A stretch of DNA of 64,000 nucleotides from Mucilaginibacter aquaedulcis. Its GTDB lineage: Bacteria > Bacteroidota > Bacteroidia > Sphingobacteriales > Sphingobacteriaceae. Of the stretch, positions 33,317 through 43,004 are shown one piece after another. Position numbers and translations under genes: made by a program. The stretch lies in contig NZ_JAUFPR010000004.1 of assembly GCF_030409325.1 (NCBI RefSeq), positions 109,548 through 173,547 of the forward strand. The letters are read 5' to 3'. Each line of letters opens with the position of its first letter. The stretch's first letter is position 1. The notes beneath the pieces were generated by a model. The model had not been told where the DNA came from, made no database searches, and saw only the letters and a list, made by a program, of their open reading frames with translations.

Positions 33317-34780
33317 TTAGGGATAAACGGGCTTTACATTTTCAATGTAGTAAACGTTATCCTGATAATCGTAATTACTGCCCGATTGGCCCAAAAAGTC
33401 GCCTCCAATGATATAACTATTCGGAATTTCCTTTCCTTCTAAATCCATCGCTTTCCATATTCTGAAGGCGATCTTATTTTTAAAATTTTTCTTTCTATCG
33501 GTGTTGGATGTTCCCATTAACAAACCAAATTCTTGTTGAGGATCAAATGATGTAAAGCTGATATTTGGGCCGCTAAACATTTTGGGCAATAATATTTGAT
33601 TGGCACTCGGATCATTATAAAACAATTTTGTTACCTGGGTATTGTCTTTATAATAATATCCAAGGGTATCCCCTTCCTTACGTGAATTGCGCGAATGATA
33701 AGCCGCAAGTTGTCTTATTTTTACAGGACTATTTAAATCGGCTTTTTGAAAATAAGATGCTGCTATTTCATCAGTATTTGGAATAAGTGCTTCGCCTTCA
33801 GATCGGTTGTCATAATACTTAAACCCAATATTCGTACTGAAGTTAAGCGTGTTCAGCATTTTTTGCAAATCTGGCTCCCAATCTCCCTCTGCCCTGTATT
33901 GCCATAAGCCGTTTAAATAAACTTTCTTAATTGGCTGAGCCCTGTCATTGGTGTAAAGATAAAGCTCGTCATTCACCCTTAAACAGCTGCTCTGCAACGG
34001 CCATTGATAATTCATTGATTTGGCAAAACGTAGTATTTTAAACTGCATGTTAAACAATGCGGCCCACCAAACAGTCTCAGTTCTTTTTTCAATGGCTGCA
34101 GCGGTAAAAGTAACCGTAACATCGGCACTGTCATTGGCGTTTATAATTACCGGGAATGCGCTCTTATCAACGTGAAGCTTGTTTATCTTGCTTATCTTCC
34201 ATAACCCACTGGTTGAAAAAACCGCTTTATTGATGGTTAGCTTATCGTTGCTGTTGTTTTTAATACGCAGCGTAACCTGGTCATGATCCTGTTCGTTCTG
34301 TTTCTTTAAACCCAGGTTTGCTACCGCTTTCCACTTATTGCCAAGATGGGTAAAAACCAAATGATCATTACTCAAAAAATCATCTCTGTTCTCGATCACA
34401 ACATGCTCACCAGCAGATACCACATGAGGTGCATGGTTAGATGCCAGATAGAAATTGCTTTTTTGCCTTTGATTGGTTACTTCGATATTTTTCTTTTGGC
34501 TCAGTGACAAATTATAGCTGATCTTTAATGCACAACCTAATATCAGGTTAAACAGGATACAAACCACCAAAATGATTTTACGGGCAATTACTTTCTTAAC
34601 AAAGAAGAATATAATTACAACTACAATCAATAAACCTATACCAATAATAACTGGTAATAAAACATTCAACAATGCGCCAAGCCCGTCCAAATTTAAATTA
34701 ACGGACGTTGATATAGCCTCAGCAGCTATAATGCTTAGCAACAGAAATAATAATAACAAACCAACGGGAAGCTTCTTCAT
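33317..34780 (-). CDS. Membrane-anchored beta-sandwich surface protein
   Basis: A 487-residue protein starting MKKLPVGLLLLFLLLSII, with two further hydrophobic helices (about 37-62 and 68-86). An extracytoplasmic part follows: an ASH/choice-of-anchor-like Ig domain (about 150-230, with VTLRIKNNSNDKLTINKAVF and NANDSADVTVTFTAAA), then a larger module (280-487) with KVYLNGLWQYRAEGDWEPDL near its beginning and SGSNYDYQDNVYYIENVKP at its end. The last motif recalls DUF4114-like surface modules. An upstream TTG would add 11 residues. It is the last gene of the minus-strand EPS cluster, right after PorV. The function is unknown; an envelope-attached glycan- or protein-binding role is my guess. Confidence 0.65.
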   Translation of the reverse strand: MKKLPVGLLLLFLLLSIIAAEAISTSVNLNLDGLGALLNVLLPVIIGIGLLIVVVIIFFFVKKVIARKIILVVCILFNLILGCALKISYNLSLSQKKNIEVTNQRQKSNFYLASNHAPHVVSAGEHVVIENRDDFLSNDHLVFTHLGNKWKAVANLGLKKQNEQDHDQVTLRIKNNSNDKLTINKAVFSTSGLWKISKINKLHVDKSAFPVIINANDSADVTVTFTAAAIEKRTETVWWAALFNMQFKILRFAKSMNYQWPLQSSCLRVNDELYLYTNDRAQPIKKVYLNGLWQYRAEGDWEPDLQKMLNTLNFSTNIGFKYYDNRSEGEALIPNTDEIAASYFQKADLNSPVKIRQLAAYHSRNSRKEGDTLGYYYKDNTQVTKLFYNDPSANQILLPKMFSGPNISFTSFDPQQEFGLLMGTSNTDRKKNFKNKIAFRIWKAMDLEGKEIPNSYIIGGDFLGQSGSNYDYQDNVYYIENVKPVYP

Positions 34781-34864
34781 AGTTTTAAAACTGAACGGAT
34801 AAAAAATTGACAATTGAAAAAGTTCTTCTCATAATTTCAAAAGGCAATTAATTGATTGTGGAGG

Positions 34865-36037
34865 CTACGGAGTGGTTGATCCGAATTTATAGCCAAGAGT
34901 AAATCGTAATGTATTAGCCAGGGGGCTTTTGTCCTGGCTTGCTGCCAGGTAAGAAAAATCAATGTTAAGGTTATTGGTCACCAGCCCGAAACCCAGTGTA
35001 ACATAACTCCTGTTGCCTTTATTGGGGTTTTCATAAAAATACCCCGCTCTTAAAGCAAAACGGTTGTTATACCAGTATTCGAGCCCGGTTGAATAGTTAA
35101 TTTCCTGAAGTTCTTCTTTCAGGCCTCCGGGGGCATCTGAAAATGAGCCAAGGATACCTGAAACAACCGACCGGCTATCATCCCGGCCCTTAATTATATT
35201 ACCTACACTATCTCTGATAGGCGGCGTTGGTACCAGAAATTTATTCAGATCAAGTGCAAACGTTACTTTGTTTACATCATCTAAAAATAGCGTATTCGCG
35301 ATACCTACCTTTAAATTAGCAGGCAAAAACAACTGCGGACCACCTTTTGAATAATTAACCTTTGTACCAATGTTAGATATATTGGCACCGAAGGAGAATG
35401 TGGCATCCTTATCAAACTGCACTGTATTGTGGGTTGAGTACAAGGAAACATCGGCAGACACAGCGTTTACAGGATTAGATTGCGCGCTGGTTAACCCGAA
35501 GCCGCTGTATAAACCCGAATGAATGTAGCGTAATGTTAAACCCAATGAAAGCTCATCGCCAAATTTGCGGGCAAAAGTTCCGTCAATTGAAAATTCGCTG
35601 GGATTGTAGGTTCCCTGCGATACCAGGTTATCATCAACCAGATCAATAGTTCCTAAGTTGAAATACCTGAGCGAAAAGCCTATGCTGTTTCTATCTGTGA
35701 GCTTTTGGGCACAACTTAAGTAAGCCAGATTAATATCAGAAACAAGCTTTCTTAACCATGGCGAGTATGACAGGCTTACAACGGAATTTGTTTCCAGAAA
35801 CGGAAGTTTAGCCGGATTCCAATAAATAGAATTGGCATCTGGTGATATAGCCACACCGGCCTCTCCCATGGCCCCTGAACGGGCATCGGGCGAAATGGTT
35901 AAAAAAGGCACTGCTGTTGGCAGAGCTGTATTATTGCTGCCATTGGTATTAAACACTACCTGAGCTTTAACACTTTGGCAGCAAATACCATAGCTTACAA
36001 TAAGTAAGACACATAATTTAAAACCAGAAAATCTCAT
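34865..36037 (-). CDS. porV: T9SS outer-membrane protein PorV
   Basis: A 390-residue beta-barrel of the PorV/LptO (FadL-like) family, which carries T9SS cargo from the SprA/Sov translocon to the attachment complex. It has a signal peptide ending QSVKAQ and the family opening PTAVPFLTISPDARSGAMGE, then GVAISPDANSIYWNPAKLPF. The middle has FSLRYFNLGTIDL, and the barrel ends ANTLRFTLGYKFGS. Length is normal. It lies 77 bases upstream of the WcaJ stop on the same strand, so it is inside the EPS cluster. This position is striking because a gene of this cluster (54883-60159) encodes a T9SS-sorted protein. Confidence 0.9.
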   Translation of the reverse strand: MRFSGFKLCVLLIVSYGICCQSVKAQVVFNTNGSNNTALPTAVPFLTISPDARSGAMGEAGVAISPDANSIYWNPAKLPFLETNSVVSLSYSPWLRKLVSDINLAYLSCAQKLTDRNSIGFSLRYFNLGTIDLVDDNLVSQGTYNPSEFSIDGTFARKFGDELSLGLTLRYIHSGLYSGFGLTSAQSNPVNAVSADVSLYSTHNTVQFDKDATFSFGANISNIGTKVNYSKGGPQLFLPANLKVGIANTLFLDDVNKVTFALDLNKFLVPTPPIRDSVGNIIKGRDDSRSVVSGILGSFSDAPGGLKEELQEINYSTGLEYWYNNRFALRAGYFYENPNKGNRSYVTLGFGLVTNNLNIDFSYLAASQDKSPLANTLRFTLGYKFGSTTP

Positions 36038-36114
36038 AATCTACGGTTAAGGCATAAAAAACTTCACGCCGGGGTGTGATAAGGTAAGCTTAGGTAGCTG
36101 TAAGTGCGGAATAC

Positions 36115-37491
36115 TTAATAAGCGTTTGTTTCGCCTTTAAATATGTTATAAATGGTCATGAATACGATTTTTATATCAAGTTTTAACGACCAGTTTTCTA
36201 AATACCAAATGTCGTGTTCAACACGTTTTTCCATCAACTCGGTGTTTTTGGTTTCTCCTCTAAAGCCATTTACCTGGGCCCATCCGGTAATGCCTGATTT
36301 TAAGAAGTGACGCACCATGTATTGATGAATGATTTCGCCATATTGTTCGGTCATTGATAAAATGTGCGGCCTTGGGCCAATTACACTCATATCGCCAAAC
36401 AACACGTTGATAAATTGAGGCAGCTCATCGATGCTGGTTTTACGAATAAACCGGCCTATGGGCGTAACCCTTGAATCGTTTTTAGTGGCTTGTATAAATT
36501 TACCATCATCCTGTATCTGCATACTTCTGAATTTATAGCAGATAAAAGGTTGATTATCTTTCCCGCTGCGCAATTGTTTGTATAAAATTGGCCCCGGGCT
36601 TTGCAGTTTAATGATCAAACCCAAAATTGGATAAAGCCAGCTTAATATAAAAATTAACACCAAAGAGCTGAATACAATATCGAACAGACGTTTTACAAAC
36701 CTGTTTTCCATCTCTTCAAGAGGTTCTTGCCTCAGGCTCAGGATCGGGAAGTCATCCATGTAGTTTACTTTAAAGGATGCTTTAAAGTAGGTATCCCAAT
36801 CAGGTACAAATTTTAAACGTACACAGTGTTTTTCGGCAACTTCCATTAAATAATTTGCATCGGCAATTTTATCAATGGGCATGGTAACGTAAACCTCATT
36901 AACACCATTTGCGGCGGCGTTCAGGATATATTTTGTTACCGATTCATGGCTGGGATGTTCACTGTCTTCTGCGGATCCGTCATCTTTGTTTAAGAAACCT
37001 TTGAACGAAAAGTGATTTTCGGCGTTTTCAAAAAACATTGCCAGCCTTAAGCCCATGCTGTTGTTACCCAGCACAGCAACCGATTTGTTAACGTTGAAAA
37101 AGCGTTTGATAATAAATTCAATCAATGTGCCTAAAAAGCGGCTTACAATTAGCCCAATGAAGATGAGGTTAAAGTAAATAACTGTAAACTTTACTGTTTT
37201 GGTAAAGTCTTTTGCAATTACTACGAATGACAGGAAGAAAATAGCGAATAATATAAATGTTTTTATTGAGCCATTATAGATTTTAATATGTTTTTGAGTG
37301 ATGCTTCCTTTATATACGCCGCAAATTGAGGCGGCCAAAATCCACATATAATTACTTACAAACAAAAAGTTTATATAATCTTCAAATGGAGAGTTTAGTA
37401 TTTTGAAAGCAGCAATGAAACATAAATTAATTAAAATCAAATCTGTAACCCTCAAAACAAAATATAGCAGGTATAGGTATTGTGTTTTCAT
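36115..37491 (-). CDS. Undecaprenyl-phosphate sugar-1-phosphate transferase, WcaJ-type
   Basis: A 458-residue inner-membrane enzyme that starts the EPS repeat unit by moving a sugar-1-phosphate (commonly glucose) from UDP-sugar to undecaprenyl phosphate. It has four N-terminal transmembrane helices (about 10-115), a Rossmann-like CoA-binding domain (130-240; NKSVAVLGNNSMGLRLAMFF), a further membrane helix (268-290) and the conserved C-terminal catalytic domain with KRLFDIVFSSLVLIFILSW, LQSPGPILYKQLRSGKDNQP, KFRSM, TSIDELPQFINVLFGDMSVI and GPRPH. All motifs are complete. It is preceded by the 110-residue gene and followed by porV. Confidence 0.95.
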   Translation of the reverse strand: MKTQYLYLLYFVLRVTDLILINLCFIAAFKILNSPFEDYINFLFVSNYMWILAASICGVYKGSITQKHIKIYNGSIKTFILFAIFFLSFVVIAKDFTKTVKFTVIYFNLIFIGLIVSRFLGTLIEFIIKRFFNVNKSVAVLGNNSMGLRLAMFFENAENHFSFKGFLNKDDGSAEDSEHPSHESVTKYILNAAANGVNEVYVTMPIDKIADANYLMEVAEKHCVRLKFVPDWDTYFKASFKVNYMDDFPILSLRQEPLEEMENRFVKRLFDIVFSSLVLIFILSWLYPILGLIIKLQSPGPILYKQLRSGKDNQPFICYKFRSMQIQDDGKFIQATKNDSRVTPIGRFIRKTSIDELPQFINVLFGDMSVIGPRPHILSMTEQYGEIIHQYMVRHFLKSGITGWAQVNGFRGETKNTELMEKRVEHDIWYLENWSLKLDIKIVFMTIYNIFKGETNAY

Positions 37492-37723
37492 ATAATTGTG
37501 ATTTATAAAAAATAAAAAGTGAGGATCATTATTTTTTAACTAATCATTTAAACCATTTTAACTTAATACCCTGGCGCTGTAAACAATCACAACATAGTGT
37601 ATATTAAGTTATCAGAAGTTAGAATGAAGTATTGATTGGAGGCATCGATTATCATTTCTTGAACTAAAATTTTCAATTAGAATATCAAGTTTAAAAAGTG
37701 CTTATTGGTGCTTACGACATGCC

Positions 37724-38056
37724 TTAATCTTCAATATAAAATTTAGGCTCTTTTGCACAGGCGTACAATTTATCGCGGTTTTTATCCAGCAAATTTTTCC
37801 ACCAGAACAAATATTTACGCGGGTATTTCAGGTGGCTGTAATGATCGGCCCGTGAAAGACCTTCCAAAGCCAGTAACTTATACATTACCCTGCGCGAATG
37901 ATCAACCACCGAGTGTGATTGTATGGTATAACCATACTCAATACTAATGCGGCGATTTGTTTTATCCAGCAGTATTTGATTAAATATTTCAATGTGGAAG
38001 GTGGAGAAACCCTTTGTTTTCAGGAAGGGTTTGTTTTTACATAATTTCAACTGCAT
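37724..38056 (-). CDS. Small basic protein of unknown function in the EPS cluster
   Basis: A 110-residue cytoplasmic protein, very basic and aromatic (LSRADHYSHLKYPRKYLFWW, then KNLLDKNRDKLYACAKEPKF), with no signal or membrane segment. It lies 40 bases after ugd and 232 bases before wcaJ on the same strand, and its composition is that of a real protein. I recognise no family. A role as a helper or regulator of the neighbouring enzymes is possible, but nothing in the sequence proves it. Confidence 0.5.
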   Translation of the reverse strand: MQLKLCKNKPFLKTKGFSTFHIEIFNQILLDKTNRRISIEYGYTIQSHSVVDHSRRVMYKLLALEGLSRADHYSHLKYPRKYLFWWKNLLDKNRDKLYACAKEPKFYIED

Positions 38057-38096
38057 AACTTTAAGTTTTAGTAGTCCATGAAAATTGATTTATTAC

Positions 38097-39449
38097 TTAT
38101 TTCGATGAGTCATGCCCATAGGTATTGGCATGGCTGGTAACATTTGCTAAAGGGCGGCCTATACTGTTATAATAAAAACCTAACTGCTCCATTGACGCTA
38201 CATCATACAGGTTGCGGCCATCAAAAATCACTTTGTTTTTTAAGCGTTCCTGCATTTCATTAAAGTCAGGATTTCTGAAAACAGCCCATTCGGTCAGGAT
38301 CAATAAGGCATCGGCGCCATCAAGCACCTCATACGGGTTTTGTCCGTAACTTACAGGCAGGTTGGTATAATTATCAAAATTATTGATGGCTTCCGGGTCA
38401 AATGCTGTTACTGTTGCACCTGCAGCTAAAAGCTCTCTGATCACGGTGATTGCCGGTGCTTCCCGGATGTCGTCTGTTTCTGGTTTAAAAGCCAGGCCCC
38501 AAACGGCGAACTTCAATCCTGAAAGATCATTTTTAAAATAGTTTTTTGCTTTTTGTACGATGATGGATTTTTGTTTTTCATTAACATCCATAACAGCGTT
38601 CAATATTTTAAAATCGTACTCATTTTCGTTAGCCGACTTTGACAAGGCCTGAACATCCTTAGGGAAGCAGCTGCCGCCGTAACCGATACCTGAAAATAAG
38701 AAGCGTTTGCCGATCCTGTCATCAGTACCTATGCCTAAACGCACCATATCAACATCGGCGCCTACCTTTTCGCACAGGTTAGCAATTTCGTTCATGAAGG
38801 TGATTTTTGTTGCCAAGAATGAGTTAGCGGCATATTTAGTTAGTTCAGATGATCGCTGATCCATAAATATGATCGGGTTACCCTGCCTTACGTATGGTTG
38901 ATATAAGCGGCTCAATAACACTTTAACTTTATCGCTTTCGGTGCCGATAACAATCCTGTCTGGGCGCATAAAATCCTCAACGGCAACACCTTCGCGTAAA
39001 AACTCAGGATTTGAAACTACATCAACTTCTATTGAGGTATTGGCTTCAAACACCTCCTTAACCATATCGGCAGTACCAACCGGAACGGTTGATTTGGTGA
39101 TGATCACCTTGTAATCTGTAATTAAACGGGCAATATCTGCCGATGCATTTAATATATAGGTCAGGTCTGCAGAGCCGTCTGCTCCCGGAGGAGTTGGCAG
39201 CGCCATGAAAATAATTTCGGCATCTGATATAGCTTCTTCAAGCTTGGTAGTAAAGTGTAAACGATCCTGAATAATGTTGCGGTGAAAAAGTTGCTCAAGA
39301 CCTGGTTCATAAATTGGCAGGTGGCCTTCTTGCATCATTTTCACTTTTTGTTGATTAATGTCAACGCAAACAACTCTGTTTCCTGTTTCCGCTAAACATG
39401 TACCTGTAACAAGGCCTACATAACCAGTACCTACAACTGCAATATTCAT
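38097..39449 (-). CDS. ugd: UDP-glucose 6-dehydrogenase
   Basis: A 450-residue enzyme that oxidises UDP-glucose to UDP-glucuronate with two NAD+. It shows the NAD motif VGTGYVGLVTG (6-16), the LPTPPGADGSADL loop, the catalytic Cys261 in GYGGSCFPKD, and the C-terminal UDP-binding segment with FAVWGLAFKPETDDIREAP. It supplies a uronic acid, so the polymer of this cluster is probably acidic. It is flanked by a GT2 gene upstream (68-bp gap) and a small gene downstream. Confidence 0.96.
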   Translation of the reverse strand: MNIAVVGTGYVGLVTGTCLAETGNRVVCVDINQQKVKMMQEGHLPIYEPGLEQLFHRNIIQDRLHFTTKLEEAISDAEIIFMALPTPPGADGSADLTYILNASADIARLITDYKVIITKSTVPVGTADMVKEVFEANTSIEVDVVSNPEFLREGVAVEDFMRPDRIVIGTESDKVKVLLSRLYQPYVRQGNPIIFMDQRSSELTKYAANSFLATKITFMNEIANLCEKVGADVDMVRLGIGTDDRIGKRFLFSGIGYGGSCFPKDVQALSKSANENEYDFKILNAVMDVNEKQKSIIVQKAKNYFKNDLSGLKFAVWGLAFKPETDDIREAPAITVIRELLAAGATVTAFDPEAINNFDNYTNLPVSYGQNPYEVLDGADALLILTEWAVFRNPDFNEMQERLKNKVIFDGRNLYDVASMEQLGFYYNSIGRPLANVTSHANTYGHDSSK

Positions 39450-39517
39450 AAAGGATAAATAAGGTTAAATGATTAATAATTAATTATTTAAATGATGGGG
39501 TATTAAATTTCTGTTTG

Positions 39518-40411
39518 TTACACACGTGATGGTGTTTTGCCTTTCCTAACCAGGAACTTTTCATAAGCGGTAACTATTGAAAGGTAGTACCGTAATTGAA
39601 AAACGGTTAGCTTTTGTAATAAGCTCAGATCCTTGCCTCTTGAGTTGATAAGCGTGATACTTTTAACCGGAGGCCGCAGGTCGTAAATAAATCGGGTAAT
39701 GGTTTTCAGTAAACTATCCTTACCATCGGCCGAAAATTTGGCCTGACCTCCGCCTACTCGTTTAGCTTTTGTTACCAGCTCATCCAGATTGTAACGCGCA
39801 GGGTGGTTAACAATAGCAGTATCCACATAATGGATAGGGATACCCGCTTTTTGTGCCCTTACCGACCATTCATAGTCGCCGCCCGACATTAGATTTTCAT
39901 TAAACAGGCCGGCTACATCAAATGACTTTTTATAAGTGAAAATATTTGCTGTTACGGCTGTAGCATCGTTTTTAACGTAGAGCTCCTGGTTAAAGGCATA
40001 TATCTTTTCGTACAACTCAACATTCACCAATTTGGGCGAGCGGTAAAATAAGTCTATCCTTCCGGCAATCCGTCCAATTTGTGGGTTGGAAAGCATATAT
40101 GCTACGCCTTCAATCAGCCAGTTTTTATCAGGGATACAGTCCGAATCTGTAAATGCAATAATTTCACCTTTAGCAATATTGATCCCGGCATTGCGCGATG
40201 CATATGAACCCGGTTTAGCTTCGTCAATTATTTTACAGTTATCAGGTACCCTAAACCCTGCAGGGGGTACGGAGCCAGGTTTGTTATTAACTACAATAAT
40301 CTCAAACAGCTCATGCGGGTATGATTGAACTGACAAAGCATCAAGACAAAGAGAAAGACAATCCCAATCGTTATACGTTGGTATGATAACGGTTACAAAT
40401 GTATTAGGCAT
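39518..40411 (-). CDS. Glycosyltransferase family 2
   Basis: A 297-residue cytoplasmic GT-A enzyme. It opens FVTVIIPTYNDWDCLSLCLD, has KPGSYASRNAGINIAKGEII and the metal/nucleotide motif FTDSDC (92-97, DxD), then the acceptor-site region NLMSGGDYEWSVRAQKAG (the E/D-W motif). It transfers one sugar onto the lipid-linked EPS repeat unit; donor and linkage are unknown. It lies between another GT2 gene and ugd. Confidence 0.9.
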   Translation of the reverse strand: MPNTFVTVIIPTYNDWDCLSLCLDALSVQSYPHELFEIIVVNNKPGSVPPAGFRVPDNCKIIDEAKPGSYASRNAGINIAKGEIIAFTDSDCIPDKNWLIEGVAYMLSNPQIGRIAGRIDLFYRSPKLVNVELYEKIYAFNQELYVKNDATAVTANIFTYKKSFDVAGLFNENLMSGGDYEWSVRAQKAGIPIHYVDTAIVNHPARYNLDELVTKAKRVGGGQAKFSADGKDSLLKTITRFIYDLRPPVKSITLINSRGKDLSLLQKLTVFQLRYYLSIVTAYEKFLVRKGKTPSRV

Positions 40412-40451
40412 GAAACTTATCAGTTATAGTGTGTGAAAGATCTTTTTGTTA

Positions 40452-41348
40452 CTAAGCAATTTTAAGAGGCTTTAAGTAGCGTTTTAGCTGGGTTTTAAAA
40501 ACCTTCCCTTTTGATATATCAAGCAAATTATTTTTCAGATAATCATTTGCAAATTCAGGAATATCATCAAGCCTGGTCATCAGCTCCATATAGATGTAGG
40601 TATCTATCATCCGGTTGAGCTTTGGCGTAAGCAGATCGTTTTTTTCCAGATATGCTTTGATATTTTTACGCAGGTCTATCCGGTTGGTAATTATCTCTTC
40701 AAGCCGTTTTTTGTTCGTACTTTTTGATATGGAGCTTTCTGCCTTGTATATATTAGTTAGCAGTGAAGGTTCGTAAGCAAATTTGGCACCGCTCTTTAGC
40801 AACCTGAACAGCAGATCATACTCCTGCGATGATGTTTTTAGCGTATCCCAGCCATTCACTTTTATCAGGCTTTCCTTTTTCCAAAGGTTTGAACTGGTGA
40901 TGCCTAAGTTTGAGTTGATGAGCCCCTCCCATGGTTTAGGGTTGGCATATTTAGTATGTGTCTTGATCTTATTGTTAATAGAATAAACCAAAACATGATT
41001 GCCAATTATTACATCGGCCTGCATGCGTTCGGCCATTAAATACTGTAATTCAAGTTTTGTTGGTTTAAGCTCGTCATCAGCATCCAAAAACTGGATATAC
41101 TCTCCTTTAGCCTCTGCAATACCCTTGTTCCTGGCAGCGGGTGCTCCTTTGGTAAGCTCGCTCAATACAGTAATAACTTTCGGATTACTTTTTTGAAGAT
41201 CAAGCAATTTGGAAAAAGTATTATCGGTAGAGTTATTATCAACCAGTATTATTTCATACTCCTTCAGTGTTTGATTTAAAACGCTTGAAACCGCTCTCTC
41301 TATAAACTCAGCACAATTGTAGCAGGGTATTATTACTGAAATTTTCAT
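40452..41348 (-). CDS. Glycosyltransferase family 2
   Basis: A 298-residue GT-A enzyme starting MKISVIIPCYNCAEFIERAV, with ILVDNNSTDNT, GAPAARNKGIAEAKGEYIQF and the motif LDADDE (DxD) at about 92-97. A basic C-terminal third (KRLEEIITNRIDLRKNIKAY) follows the catalytic domain. An alternative TTG start at 41354 would add two residues only. It adds one residue of the repeat unit; the specificity is unknown. It lies 21 bases after the Wzx stop. Confidence 0.9.
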   Translation of the reverse strand: MKISVIIPCYNCAEFIERAVSSVLNQTLKEYEIILVDNNSTDNTFSKLLDLQKSNPKVITVLSELTKGAPAARNKGIAEAKGEYIQFLDADDELKPTKLELQYLMAERMQADVIIGNHVLVYSINNKIKTHTKYANPKPWEGLINSNLGITSSNLWKKESLIKVNGWDTLKTSSQEYDLLFRLLKSGAKFAYEPSLLTNIYKAESSISKSTNKKRLEEIITNRIDLRKNIKAYLEKNDLLTPKLNRMIDTYIYMELMTRLDDIPEFANDYLKNNLLDISKGKVFKTQLKRYLKPLKIA

Positions 41349-41369
41349 AAGCAAAATCTTGAAAAGAGA

Positions 41370-42824
41370 TTAATTTGAACCCTTAAGTAACTTGAATATT
41401 GCCTTGAGCTCCGTGTTCATTAACCAGAATACAACCAGGAAATAGGTAATGAACAGCGCTATACCCCCACTTAGGTAATGTAAATGCGCTACGGCAAACG
41501 CATAACCAACGGCACATGAAACAAGTGATGCTACCAGCGGGCCTTTAATGGCCTTTAACATATCAAGTACCCTGATCTTAACTGCTGAGATCTTGGTAAA
41601 GCTATACTGCGCAACTACCACTACTACAAACTTGTTAAATAATATAGCCCATGCAGCGCCTACAATGCCGTTATATTTAATACCAAATGCAAGGGTTGGT
41701 AAAAAAATCAGGGCCTTTACAATTTGCAATTTCATTTCCAAACCCGGGCGGCCAACTCCGCGTAATAAGGCTGTGTTACCGCTAACCAGGATGTGCAGCA
41801 TAACCGAACCGGCTAAGATCTGCAGCGGAACAACGGCATCCTGCCATTTAAGTCCGAATACATTTTCAACAAACGGTTTACCTAACACAATAAAGAAAAC
41901 CATGATCGGGAAAACTACAATACAGTTAAATTGCACCACTTTCAGATAATATCCTTTCAAGGCCAAAGCATCATTCTGTTTGCGGCCGTAAACAGGATAC
42001 ATCACGTTATTGATAACGGCCATGATGCGGCTCCTGAAGGTATCGGTAAGTACAAATGCAAGTGTATAGATACCTAAGACAGATGCGCCCAATAGTTTAC
42101 CTATAAGCAGGTAATCAATATTGTTATACATGTAGTTCAATATGTTTGAACCGGTTGTATAAGCGCCAAAGCCAAAAATATCTTTGAAAGCTTGCTTGCT
42201 CCACATAAACTTGGGTAGCCAGCCGGTTGCTTTAAAATAAAGCGGCATTGATATTACCACAATGGCTACCGAGTTAAATACCAGTGCCCAAACACCTGCA
42301 CCCCAAAAAGCCAGCGCCAATGCTATTATTCCAGCAGCTATGTTTGATGCATTATCAATAAATGCTATCTTTTTAAAATCCATGCTTTTGGTAAGCTGCG
42401 CCTTATGAACCAGGTTAACCGGGCTAAATAAAATGGCTAAGCTTAACACCGGTATAATGGTAACCAGCATAGGTTGGTTATAAAACATGGCTGCTAATGG
42501 GCCTACAGCAAAACTCATAATGAGGTATAACCCTACCGACCAGGTAACCCCTGTCCAGAAAGCGGTGTGGAAGTGCTCTTCAAACAAATGTTTGTCTTTA
42601 CGCTGAACCAGTGCCGCACCTACACCTAAATCATTAAGTACCTGAACAAAGCCGGTAAATATGGTAGCCATACCTATTAAACCAAACTGTACAGGGAACA
42701 GCAGCTTTGCTAAAACCAGTTTGATAATAAAAGCAAATGATTGGTTTACAACCATTTGTATACAGTTCCATAAAATACCTTGTGCTACAAGTTTTTTATC
42801 AGATTTTGCTTGATAATCTATCAT
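41370..42824 (-). CDS. Wzx-type polysaccharide flippase (MOP superfamily)
   Basis: A 484-residue integral membrane protein with 12-14 hydrophobic helices. Its N-terminal part has the polysaccharide synthase pattern LWNCIQMVVNQSFAFIIKLV, then PVQFGLIGMATIFTGFVQVL and NDLGVGAALVQRK, the motif typical of WzxC-like flippases. It turns the undecaprenyl-linked repeat unit to the periplasmic side for Wzy. It sits in the middle of the EPS cluster, 180 bases after the GT4 gene at 43005. Confidence 0.93.
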   Translation of the reverse strand: MIDYQAKSDKKLVAQGILWNCIQMVVNQSFAFIIKLVLAKLLFPVQFGLIGMATIFTGFVQVLNDLGVGAALVQRKDKHLFEEHFHTAFWTGVTWSVGLYLIMSFAVGPLAAMFYNQPMLVTIIPVLSLAILFSPVNLVHKAQLTKSMDFKKIAFIDNASNIAAGIIALALAFWGAGVWALVFNSVAIVVISMPLYFKATGWLPKFMWSKQAFKDIFGFGAYTTGSNILNYMYNNIDYLLIGKLLGASVLGIYTLAFVLTDTFRSRIMAVINNVMYPVYGRKQNDALALKGYYLKVVQFNCIVVFPIMVFFIVLGKPFVENVFGLKWQDAVVPLQILAGSVMLHILVSGNTALLRGVGRPGLEMKLQIVKALIFLPTLAFGIKYNGIVGAAWAILFNKFVVVVVAQYSFTKISAVKIRVLDMLKAIKGPLVASLVSCAVGYAFAVAHLHYLSGGIALFITYFLVVFWLMNTELKAIFKLLKGSN

Positions 42825-43004
42825 TTATATGAGAGGTAAAAGTAAGTTAGAATGTCCGGTGCAGTTAAAAGGCCGGTAAGTTGAGGTTAACAAACAAACT
42901 GAAAGCCCGTGTTGGTTGAGTTGTAATTTGGGGCCTTGTATTCTTTAAATACAAGTAAAATTAAAAGGCCCGCTGTGTTTGTGAATTGCGCATAGCTACC
43001 CGAG

